A model generated the notes under the pieces. The model ran no database searches. It worked only from the letters and a program-made list of their open reading frames with translations, and was not told where the DNA came from. From Batillaria attramentaria (lineage: Eukaryota > Mollusca > Gastropoda > Batillariidae), in the NCBI GenBank assembly GCA_018292915.2, contig JACVVK020000222.1, positions 386,001 to 450,000 of the forward strand: a DNA stretch of 64,000 bases. The letters run 5' to 3'. Both the position numbers and the translations under genes were made by a program. Shown piece after piece: positions 56,783-64,000 of this stretch. The number at the start of each line of letters is the position of its first letter. Positions within the stretch are counted from its first letter, which is position 1.

Positions 56783-57063
56783 CGGTGACCGATGGTCTAA
56801 TAGTAACAGGTATCGCGTCGGACTTTGCCGCTGTGTTACTGGACGGCCGTCACCGCTGTTACGGCGAAGGGTGGGTTGGAGCCCAGGTCGAGCTAGTGAT
56901 ATGTGATGCCGGTTTTTCCTGGCTGCCGGGCTGATCATCGGGGGTTTCTCAGTCTCCGGGTTGTCCGGCTTTCCTTCCCCAGGGGAAAAAAATGAAAACA
57001 AAAGGATAGGTATTGAGTGAAAGCAGCCCGAATTCCCCGAAAGGGATAATATAGTAGTTTTTT
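56783..57063 (+). mobile_element. SINE-D copy
   Basis: The head-like part GGTCTAATAGTAACAGG..GCGTCGGAC and GGGTTGGAGCCCAGGTC is followed by GATCATCGGGGGTTTCTCAG, GTCCGGCTTTCCTTCCCC and the tail CCGAAAGGGATAATATAGTA with a T-run. It shares its order of blocks with 63660-63897. Its tRNA origin is weaker than for A-C. Confidence 0.7.
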
Positions 57064-57184
57064 TTTTTTTTATTGAAGCTAGTGATAGGAAACAGCAGAC
57101 CATAATACTAAATTGGGGGAGGGGAGGGGGGTGGGGGGGGATCGGGAGGGGGGGATTGTCATTCTCTTTCGTTCTAGCATGCCG

Positions 57185-57344
57185 GGCAGCCGGGATAACC
57201 GCATGGCATAGCTCTGGACTTTCGATGCTCGGGTTGTGAGTTCGAATCCCGGCTGGGGCTAAACATTTGTGCTGACCTTTTTCTCGCACATATCACCCAC
57301 ATACCGTGCAAAAGGGTGTTAAACTAGCAAAAACCCACCCACCC
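57185..57344 (+). mobile_element. SINE-A copy with 15-bp TSD
   Basis: Diverged head (ATAACCGCATGGCATAGC) and a body lacking the GCCCCGTC block. CGTTCTAGCATGCCG is repeated exactly at 57170-57184 and 57345-57359, the longest TSD in the window. Confidence 0.93.
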
Positions 57345-57568
57345 CGTTCTAGCATGCCGCAGTTACAATTACATATCTGTCTCGCGTCCCCACAGTTCGT
57401 CACCGCTCATGTTATGCTTTTGAGCGGAAGGACTCGTCGCCCCAGTCTTCACCTTCAACTAGAGAGCCTATGCGTATCGAGGAGACTTACTTTAATGCGA
57501 CGGGGTATGAGCATTCTCCGTGCAGACGCGGGTGGGTGGGTGTTTTGGGGGGTTTAACGGTCCTTTTT

Positions 57569-59016
57569 GGCTCACTTGTGTAACAAAGTGAGTCTATGTA
57601 ATAACCCTCCGTCGTCTGTCTGTGTGTGTGTGTGTGTGTCTGTCTGTCTGTCTGTGTGTGTGTGTGTCCGCAGTAAACCTTAACATTGGCATTTTCTCTG
57701 AATCTACAAATAGCAGAGGCACCAAACTTGGCACGCTGATAGACAGCCATAAGACCTTTCAAATCATACCATATTGATTGACCTTGACCCAAGGTCAAGG
57801 CCACTAAAGCTGTCTGTTTGGAAATATTACATTGGCAATTTCTCAGAATCTAGCAAAGCCAGAGACATCAAACTTTGCATGGTGATAGACATTGACAACA
57901 CCTTTACTGACATACCTGTATTCAGTGACTTTGAGTCAAGGTCAAGGCCGAACAAGCTGTTTTGCGGAAAACCTTCCAAAACCTTAACATTGGCATTTTC
58001 TCAGAAACAATGAATAGCAGAGGCACCAAACTTGGTTTGCTGATAGAAAGCCATAAGACCTTTCAAAACATATCATATTGATTGACCTTGACCCAAGGTC
58101 AAGGTCACTAAAGCTGTCCGTTTGGAACTTTTGCATTGGCATTTTCTCAGAATCCAGAAAAGCAAGAGACATCAAACTTTGCATGATTATAGATATTGAC
58201 AACACCTTTACAGACATACCTGTATTCAGTGACTTTGAGTCAAGGTCAAGGCCATACAAGCTGTTTGCAGAAAAGCTTCCAAAACCTTAACATTGGCATT
58301 TTCTCAGAAACAATAAACAGCAGAAACACCAAACCTGGCTTGCTGATAGACAGCAGTAAGACTTCCCAATACATACCATTTAGAATGACCTTGACTGAAG
58401 GTCAAGGTCATGAAAGCTGTCTCATTGGAAATTTAAAATTGCCATTTTCTTAGAATCTAGGGGTATAAGAGGCATCAAACTTTGCATGGTGATAGACATT
58501 GACTAAACCTGTACTGGCATACTTGTATTCAATATCCTTGAGTCAAGGTCAAGGCCATTCAAGACGTTTTGCGGAAACTTTAACGTTAGCATTTTCTTGG
58601 AAACAACAAACAGCAGAGGCACCAAACAAAGCACAATGATAGACAGAAATGAGACCTATGCAGACATACCCTTTTGAATGACCTTGACTCAAGGTCAAGG
58701 TCATTACAGCTGTCTGTTGTGAAATTTTACATTACCATTTGTAAGGAAACTGGAAAACTAGAGCTATCAAACTTGGCGTAATGATAGTCATTGATAAGCT
58801 CTTACAGATCTCATTCGAATGACTTTGACCCAAGGTCAAGGTCATACAAGCTGTCCTGGGAAAACTGTTATATTGCCATTATCCGTTTTCTTAGGAACTG
58901 TGAACACAAAAGACACATTACTTCAGGATAGATAGTGATAAGAACTTTACAGACATACTCTTTTGAATGACCTTGACCCATCTCACAAGTGAGCCAAGGA
59001 GGCTTTGCTCCTCTAG
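57569..59016. mobile_element. Rolling-circle (Helentron/HINE-like) element with internal tandem repeats
   Basis: The left end has GGCTCACTTGTG (57569-57580), where CTCACTT also pairs with AAGTGAG (57586-57592) as a hairpin. The right side has the inverted copy CACAAGTGAGCC (58984-58995). Then comes a short hairpin AGGAG-GCTTTG-CTCCT (58997-59012) and the terminus CTAG (59013-59016), with T-runs outside both ends. An asymmetric subterminal inverted repeat, 3' hairpin, CTAG end and T|T target without a long TSD match the described Helentron/Helitron2 pattern. No Rep/helicase is encoded, so the element is non-autonomous. The core is an approximately 150-bp tandem array. It splits a SINE-A copy exactly. 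Confidence 0.78.
57690..58980 (+). repeat. Tandem array of ~150-bp units with AGGTCA motifs
   Basis: Nine units with TGACCTTGA or TGACTTTGA followed by AAGGTCAAGG start at 57779, 57926, 58083, 58230, 58386, about 58533, 58679, 58820 and 58968. Alternate units are more alike (one type has AAACTTGGC..GATAGACAGCCATAAGACC, the other CAAACTTTGCATGGTGATAG), giving a higher-order period of about 304 bp. Divergence between units shows the array is not freshly amplified. Confidence 0.88.
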
Positions 59017-59167
59017 TTTACCACATACGGTGATATCAAAGATGAGGCAACGATGAGAAAGCCAGCACAAATATTTGGCCCCAGCCGGGATACGAACTCA
59101 CGACCCGAGCATTAGAAGTCCAACGCTCTACCATTCGGCCACCCCGGCTCCCCCTCCGTGCAGACGC

Positions 59168-59486
59168 ATTTAAACGCACGTGTTGCAAGACTATGATCAC
59201 AAAAGCCTTTCTTTATTTCTTTCTATTTTTTATTATTTATTTTGCAACTTTTTTTCCCCGTTTTACAAGTTACAGAAACCTGTTTTTGTAAAGAATTGCG
59301 TACAAGTGCACGAATACGTCGGTTGTAACAGAGTTTGAACTGTCATAATTTCAGTTTTGATAACGCATTCGAGTTGAGCTGTCACATATTCAGACAATGT
59401 TTACACATTACCAGTTCGGCAAGGTCGTCACGGATAATCCAATGCAGAAGCACCCCCCACCTCCCCTCTTCGTCTCTCCCCCCTCC

Positions 59487-59532
<46 letters not shown>

Positions 59533-60110
59533 GTAATGTTTACTTACCAGGAACACAAACAGCTAGCTTAAGCAGACACACATCCAACAACAAATGTCCT
59601 CAGGGGTTTAAAGTAAAACGTATCTGCATGATGCTTCTCTCCTCTACCCGGCAAACCACTCCAAAGCTTGCCCTACGATATTACTGACAAAGTGCGTGTT
59701 GTTAGCCTACTGCGCCGCCATGTATCTTAACCTTTACCAAGTCATCTCTCTTCCGTTTTCGCATGTCAGTGGTAACAAAATGCGGAAAACTGGCATTTGT
59801 ATTTTCGTATCTGACGTCACAAGGCGAGCTGCACAGATTTCCACTGCTGGCTCTTCAGTTCCAGATCGCATCTGACCCGCACATGTGGCTCTGCGTAAGA
59901 AGCAATTTGTTTGGATTGATTTTTGTTTCCGAATGGCGAAATTACGTGTTTGACAAGTTCAGTTGAAGTGGTTTTCAAACTCCTCGGAGTTTTTTTCATC
60001 CCTTGCGGCGGCTTTCCGGGCAATAACTTGAAGCGGCTATTTATGTTTACTGAGTGTAAGCGCAGATGAACGGATGTTAGTTTCCAGATGCAATCGGCTG
60101 CTGTCTCAAT
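59168..60110. other. No gene recognised
   Basis: C-run plus (CT)n at 59480-59530, and otherwise unique-looking DNA. Confidence 0.5.
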
Positions 60111-60134
60111 TCATTCCGCGATAATTGAAAATGT

Positions 60135-60450
60135 CGTCTCTGTGGTCGTCGTTGTAATTGTCGTCGTCTTCGTCATCATTCTCATCGTCCTCGTCATCGT
60201 TACCACCATCATAGTCATCGGCGGCGTCTTCCTCCTGCGCAAAATGATGATGATGATCATCATCATCATCGTTGTCGTCGTCGTCGTCATAATCAAATAC
60301 AGTGTAATCGTTATAGTCATCATCGTCTTTGTCGTGATCAACCTCATTATTATGATTAATACTATCATTATGAATTTGACGACGACGATGATGATGATGA
60401 TGGTGATGACGACGACGACGACGTCGACGTCAATGGCAATGACGATGATG
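60135..60450 (+). repeat. Cryptic (GTC/ATC/GAC) trinucleotide-rich block
   Basis: About 300 bp of GTCGTC, ATCATC, GATGATG and GACGACGAC tracts. The open frames on both strands (Ile/Val/Met-rich and Thr-rich) are produced by the trinucleotide composition and are not genes. Confidence 0.85.
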
Positions 60451-60514
60451 AAGACATATGCAACTTGACACCGCAGCCTCTATTATAATCTACATGAGTT
60501 GCCCCCACTAACAT

Positions 60515-60826
60515 TCGAATGCCGGTTGGGGCCAAATATTTGTGCTGGCCTTTTTCTCGCTGTTGGCTCCGTCTTTGATATCACCCACTTGCTTGCTTGC
60601 TTGCTTGCTTATGCCTCGGGAACAAAGGGCCACAACAGCACTCCTCCAACAAACACGGTTTTGGGAGATCCTCTTCAGCTCGGCCCATGTCATTCCAGCT
60701 GCCTTCACTTCAGCGTCTGTGCTTCTTCGCCGTCCGCCTGGGTCTGCCAACTTTTCGTTTTCCTTGGGTGATATCACCCACACGTGGTGAAAAAGGACGT
60801 TGCACTCTCAAACACTCATCCACCCG
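60515..60826 (+). mobile_element. SINE-A copy split by an RTE fragment, head truncated
   Basis: TTGGGGCCAAATATTTGTGC through GTCTTTGATATCACCCAC, then an inserted RTE tail. The SINE resumes with GATATCACCCACACGTGGTG, AAAGGACGTTGCAC and CATCCACCC. Box A is missing from the head. Confidence 0.85.
60588..60768 (-). pseudogene. RTE-type LINE 3' fragment nested in a second SINE-A copy
   Basis: The minus strand encodes a C-terminus similar to the other RTE fragment: KLADPGGRRR, then KAAGMTWAELKRISQNR and CWRSAVVALCSRG, followed by a (GCAA)n-type tail at 60588-60609. TGATATCACCCAC occurs on both sides (about 60576-60587 and 60769-60781), which is the TSD produced when it inserted into the SINE-A tail sequence. 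Confidence 0.82.
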
Positions 60827-60928
60827 CCATAAACTAACGCCAACAACAACAGCAACCACCATGTCGACACGCTAAAAAGAGTGATCAGGTTCTATGGTAC
60901 AATACTGATAATCAGTTCTACACTACAC

Positions 60929-61254
60929 CGGTCTCTTTCCAGATTACCTTCACAATCTTAGCCGAAGCAGCTCCAATGCTCGCCGGGGTCGTGAGTTCGA
61001 ATCCCGGTCTCTTTCCAGATTACCTTCACAATCTTAGCCGAAGCAGCTCCAATGCTCGGGTCGTGAGTTCGAATCCCGGTCTCTTTCCGGATTACCTTCA
61101 CAATCTTAGCCGAAGCAGCTCCAATGCTCGGATCGTGAGTTCGAACCCCGGCGTAGGCCAAATATTTGTGCTGGCCTTTCTCTCGTTGTTCCGTCTTTGA
61201 TATCGCCCATGCGTGGTGGAAAAGGACGTTAAACTCTCAAACACCCACCCACCC
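60929..61254 (+). mobile_element. SINE-A copy with box-B region triplicated
   Basis: Units starting CCGGTCTCTTTCC at 60929, 61004 and 61076 (periods 75 and 72) each contain CCGAAGCAGCTCCAATGCTC and a box B (GTGAGTTCGAAYCCCGG). Only the third continues into the normal SINE-A body and a CCCACC tail of six units. Box A is not present. The array arose by tandem duplication of one SINE head and its 5' flank. Confidence 0.85.
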
Positions 61255-61689
61255 ACCCACCCACCCTAAACAGCTCTACCTATCATGCCGCATGCAACAG
61301 AACTGGCCAAACCCCTACAGCTCTATGGTACATACGTCATCTGCAGAGCAGGTGCGCATGTTATACCGGCGGTGTTATTCCACTGAGAGAAACAACGGAC
61401 TATCATCAAAGGTCCCAAATTCCTGATCATCTATTTTTACGTTGCTTGAAAATTCCCCGGGCTCGAATCACGGATATGGCGGTTATGGCGGTATCAGAGA
61501 TGGGAGTTTTTGTTTGAGCCTCGACTGAGCTGGTGAGTGGCAGGTGCTTGATATGAAACTGATTGTTTGATGATTCTATGTGCCTCACGTACATCTTTGA
61601 TGTCTTTGATGCGTGTTATGGTCTGTTTTAAAGAGGCAGGTTTCGACATGTTCGGGATCACAGATCGTTCTGAGTTCGTTTGGCAGTCG

Positions 61690-62195
61690 TACCACGCGGC
61701 CACATGCAGGCCGAAGGACACAAATACACAGGGCCTCAAAATGCCTGTCTATTCCCTGTTAGCTTCAGGCATCACAGTCACCCCTTAAAAAAATGCTTCA
61801 ATCTAGAAACAATCACTACCATGAACAGACCATTCAAAGGTACGCACCTGACAGGGGTTTAATAAATTTGATTGTCCCCTTTCCGCTCGAGCCTCACCGG
61901 AGTAATGCACGCCTACTTTCTGTTTAGGCCATTTGCAGTTCGCAGAAATCCACTTGCCTCACTTGTGTCCGACCTCAGTGCAAAAAATCCCAGCTTCACT
62001 GGCAGCTTGCCTCTTTTTGTGACCGCCTGGCGTGCACCTTGACCTATATAACACAAAAATCAAGAAAATCACGCTTTTTCGTAACAAGAAAAAATTCACT
62101 ACAGACTAGCACACTCGCCAAACAGGGTACCTCAAATAAACACCAAACATGACCCCACGGTCAATTTGTGTCCTTATGGCTTACGCCTGCAGAAC
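61690..62195 (-). repeat. Repeat H, minus copy
   Basis: Inverse of 28665-29160: GGCATCACAGTCACCCCTTA, CACCTGACAGGGGTTTAATA, GCTTCACTGGCAGCTTGCC and CATGACCCCACGGTCAATTT. The pair lies 33 kb apart in opposite orientation. Confidence 0.8.
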
Positions 62196-62516
62196 TGCAG
62201 ACTTTCACAGGCTGGCGCTGAGCCAATCGAAAGCTCACAGCGACGTGAAAAGCAGGCGTCTGCTCAAGTGTTGCGGTCACTCGCTGCGAAGAGGAACTTG
62301 AGGCCGTTTGAATTTTCGTTCGCACAGTCACATACGGCAGTGTATTGCATAAAACTCCACATATCATTACAGTCTCCATGGACTTGTCTGGCACACAACA
62401 GCCTTGCGGAAAACATTTCATCGAATACGCTTAACTCCTTGCTTCAAAACAGTAGTTTATATCTAATTCTAACACAACAGACCAGCGCAGATCCTCGCAT
62501 CGCAGTAATAGAACGC

Positions 62517-62659
62517 AGAGAATACCCGACGATCGGTTCGAATGAACGGTGCCACATACCAGAAAAAAATATTCTTGGCCCCGAGTGGAACTCGACTGAA
62601 CCTGACGTCTTGCATAGTTGGTGGCGGAGTCTTAACCACTAGACCACCGACCGCCCCGG
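62517..62659 (-). mobile_element. SINE-B head only
   Basis: Contains CCCGACGATCGGTTCGAATG, GAGTGGAACTCGAC (decayed box B) and TTAACCACTAGACCACCGAC (box A). The L2-like tail is missing, the reverse of normal 5' truncation, so a later deletion or rearrangement is likely. Confidence 0.82.
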
Positions 62660-62904
62660 TCTTGTCTTCTGTGAATAGTGAATAGTCTAGTGATGTTGGA
62701 ATTTTCGCATTTAAGTACATCGTGTTGATGTATTGTTGATCGCTCATACATGATTTTACAAGCACTTGTATTAGCAATGCGTATGGTTTTGATGTGCTGA
62801 ATAGTTAATGGTCCGTTGATAATGATATCGTGACTGTTTTCAGTGTCAGGCTTAGAATATTTTTTAACTTTGATTTTTTTTTTTACCCTGGGGTTTACTT
62901 GAGT

Positions 62905-62941
<37 letters not shown>

Positions 62942-62957
62942 CCCCCCCCCCCCCGAG

Positions 62958-63019
<62 letters not shown>

Positions 63020-63148
63020 TAAATCTCGAATCATCGACGTTTAAATAATTATCTCTAATATCTCTAGCTTAGATCCCCCTCCTCCCCCCCCCCCCCCCCC
63101 CCCCCCCCCCGGAAAACAAAAGAAAAGTACATAGATAAAGGGTTGTTA

Positions 63149-63172
63149 GGTGGTGGAAAAGGACGTTAAAAC
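63149..63172 (+). mobile_element. SINE-A tail scrap
   Basis: GGTGGAAAAGGACGTTAAAA is the conserved 3' block of SINE-A with nothing else attached. Confidence 0.5.
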
Positions 63173-63437
63173 TTACCGTCTATTGTTGTTGTTGTTTCTG
63201 GTTGTTGTTTTTGGGGTTGCTCCTGTTGTTGTTGTTGTTGTTTTATGGGGAGGATTGGGCGGTTATTTTCGGCATTCGATCATACATGTACTGTCCCATG
63301 AAATGGAAATTGATGCAGTTTATAAACTATTTATAAAGGAGTAGCCAAGTTATTTTGGGTTCTGTTGAATATCGAACTGAATATCAGGAGGAGAAAATTA
63401 GCCAGCGGTCGCAAACGCAATGACATTTGCTAGAGCG

Positions 63438-63656
<219 letters not shown>

Positions 63657-63659
63657 ACT

Positions 63660-63897
63660 ACATCATTGTCCCTTTCGGGAAATTCGGCTGGTGAAAGCGC
63701 GTCGTCACCACCCACCCAACCTATCCTATTTTTGAATTTTTCCGGGGGAGGAAAGCCGGATAACCCGAAGAGAAACCCCTGATGAGCGGCCCGAAACCGG
63801 TATCACATAATTATCACAAGCTCGACTCTGGCCTGGGCTCGAACCCACGCTCCATCACCGTGACACTGGTGACGGCCGTTCAGTAGCGCACCAGCTA
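63660..63897 (-). mobile_element. SINE-D copy
   Basis: CCCTTTCGGGAAATTCGGCT (tail), GGAGGAAAGCCGGATAACCC, GAGAAACCCCTGATGAGC and GGGCTCGAACCCACGCTCC (box-B-like) mirror the SINE-D order on the minus strand. Microsatellites flank both sides. Confidence 0.72.
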
Positions 63898-63901
63898 AGA
63901 C

Positions 63902-63905
<4 letters not shown>

Positions 63906-63990
<85 letters not shown>

Positions 63991-64000
63991 TGTGTGTGTG
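63906..64000 (+). repeat. (TG)n reaching the window edge
   Basis: At least 95 bp of (TG)n with a single A interruption near 63984; it continues beyond the window. Confidence 0.97.

Larger units (their letters stand above)
57530..59153 (-). mobile_element. SINE-A copy interrupted by a 1.45-kb rolling-circle-like element
   Basis: The SINE tail lies at 57530-57568 (GGGTGGGTGTTTTGGGGGG, AACGGTCCTTTTT) and the rest at 59017-59153 (ACCACATACGGTGATATC, GCCAGCACAAATATTTGG, box B, box A, GGCTCCCC). The 14-bp TSD CTCCGTGCAGACGC is present at 57516-57529 and 59154-59167, so both pieces are one SINE insertion that was later split. Confidence 0.95.

Noticed and set aside
57690..58980. CRISPR-like array
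   Set aside because: Unit length (~150 bp), gradual divergence across whole units and absence of constant repeats with unique spacers exclude it; the genome is eukaryotic.
60088..60468. Membrane-like Val/Ile-rich protein
   Set aside because: Composition follows GTC/ATC trinucleotide tracts; the opposite strand is equally open with Thr/Met runs.

Overview
The window looks like repeat-dense, gene-poor nuclear DNA from an animal, most likely a marine mollusc and perhaps a gastropod. That assignment is inference. It rests on the very high density of (CA/TG)n arrays, several tRNA-derived SINE families sharing a common style of 3' end, L2-, RTE- and CR1/jockey-type LINE proteins, and a tandem repeat built around AGGTCA-type motifs. 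Nothing looks bacterial, viral or organellar. No convincing host protein-coding gene was found. Most long open frames are read-through of microsatellites (Cys-Val or His-Thr repeats) or of SINE copies.

The only intact protein-coding region is a 935-codon LINE ORF2 at 41553-44360 (minus) with a complete endonuclease and reverse transcriptase. Broken LINE copies are: L2-type at 3571-4990, 34892-35475 and 37103-37400 (all minus); RTE-type tails at 23485-23821 (plus) and 60588-60768 (minus); and an I/Nimbus-like C-terminus at 21400-21665 (minus). LINE 3' tails without coding sequence lie at 9543-9590, 10690-10755, 17715-17820, 19838-19895, 34282-34375, 35703-35815 and 44729-44870.

Four tRNA-derived SINE families, named here only for convenience, dominate the dispersed DNA. 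SINE-A has about 20 copies of roughly 170 bp, a tRNA-Arg-like head and a tail with GGACGTTAAAC followed by a CCCACCCACC run; many copies have clear target-site duplications (TSDs). SINE-B is about 400 bp, with a tRNA-Asp-like head and an L2-like tail ending in (ATT)n. SINE-C is about 490 bp, has three copies, a tRNA-Val-like head and an A-rich tail. SINE-D is about 240-280 bp, with a tail containing CCGAAAGGGATAATA.

DNA-transposon-like elements can be delimited exactly. A rolling-circle (Helentron/HINE-like) element at 57569-59016 sits inside a SINE-A copy and carries about nine 150-bp units with nuclear-receptor-like motifs. A 2.68-kb TGTAGCG...CGCTACA element at 12838-15516 has a TGTA TSD, contains SAP-like and THAP-like exon fragments, and is itself host to a 608-bp Harbinger-like MITE with a TTA TSD. 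Two TA-flanked mariner-type MITEs lie at 12231-12464 and 39364-39542. Two copies of a fold-back MITE lie at 37569-37846 and 49882-50176, and two copies of a TIR element at 3038-3542 and 47985-48328. A nearly 600-bp imperfect palindrome lies at 27305-27885, beside a 35-bp minisatellite.

Paralogous copies within the window serve as pre-insertion (empty) sites for several of these insertions, so a partial relative order of events can be read directly from the sequence.
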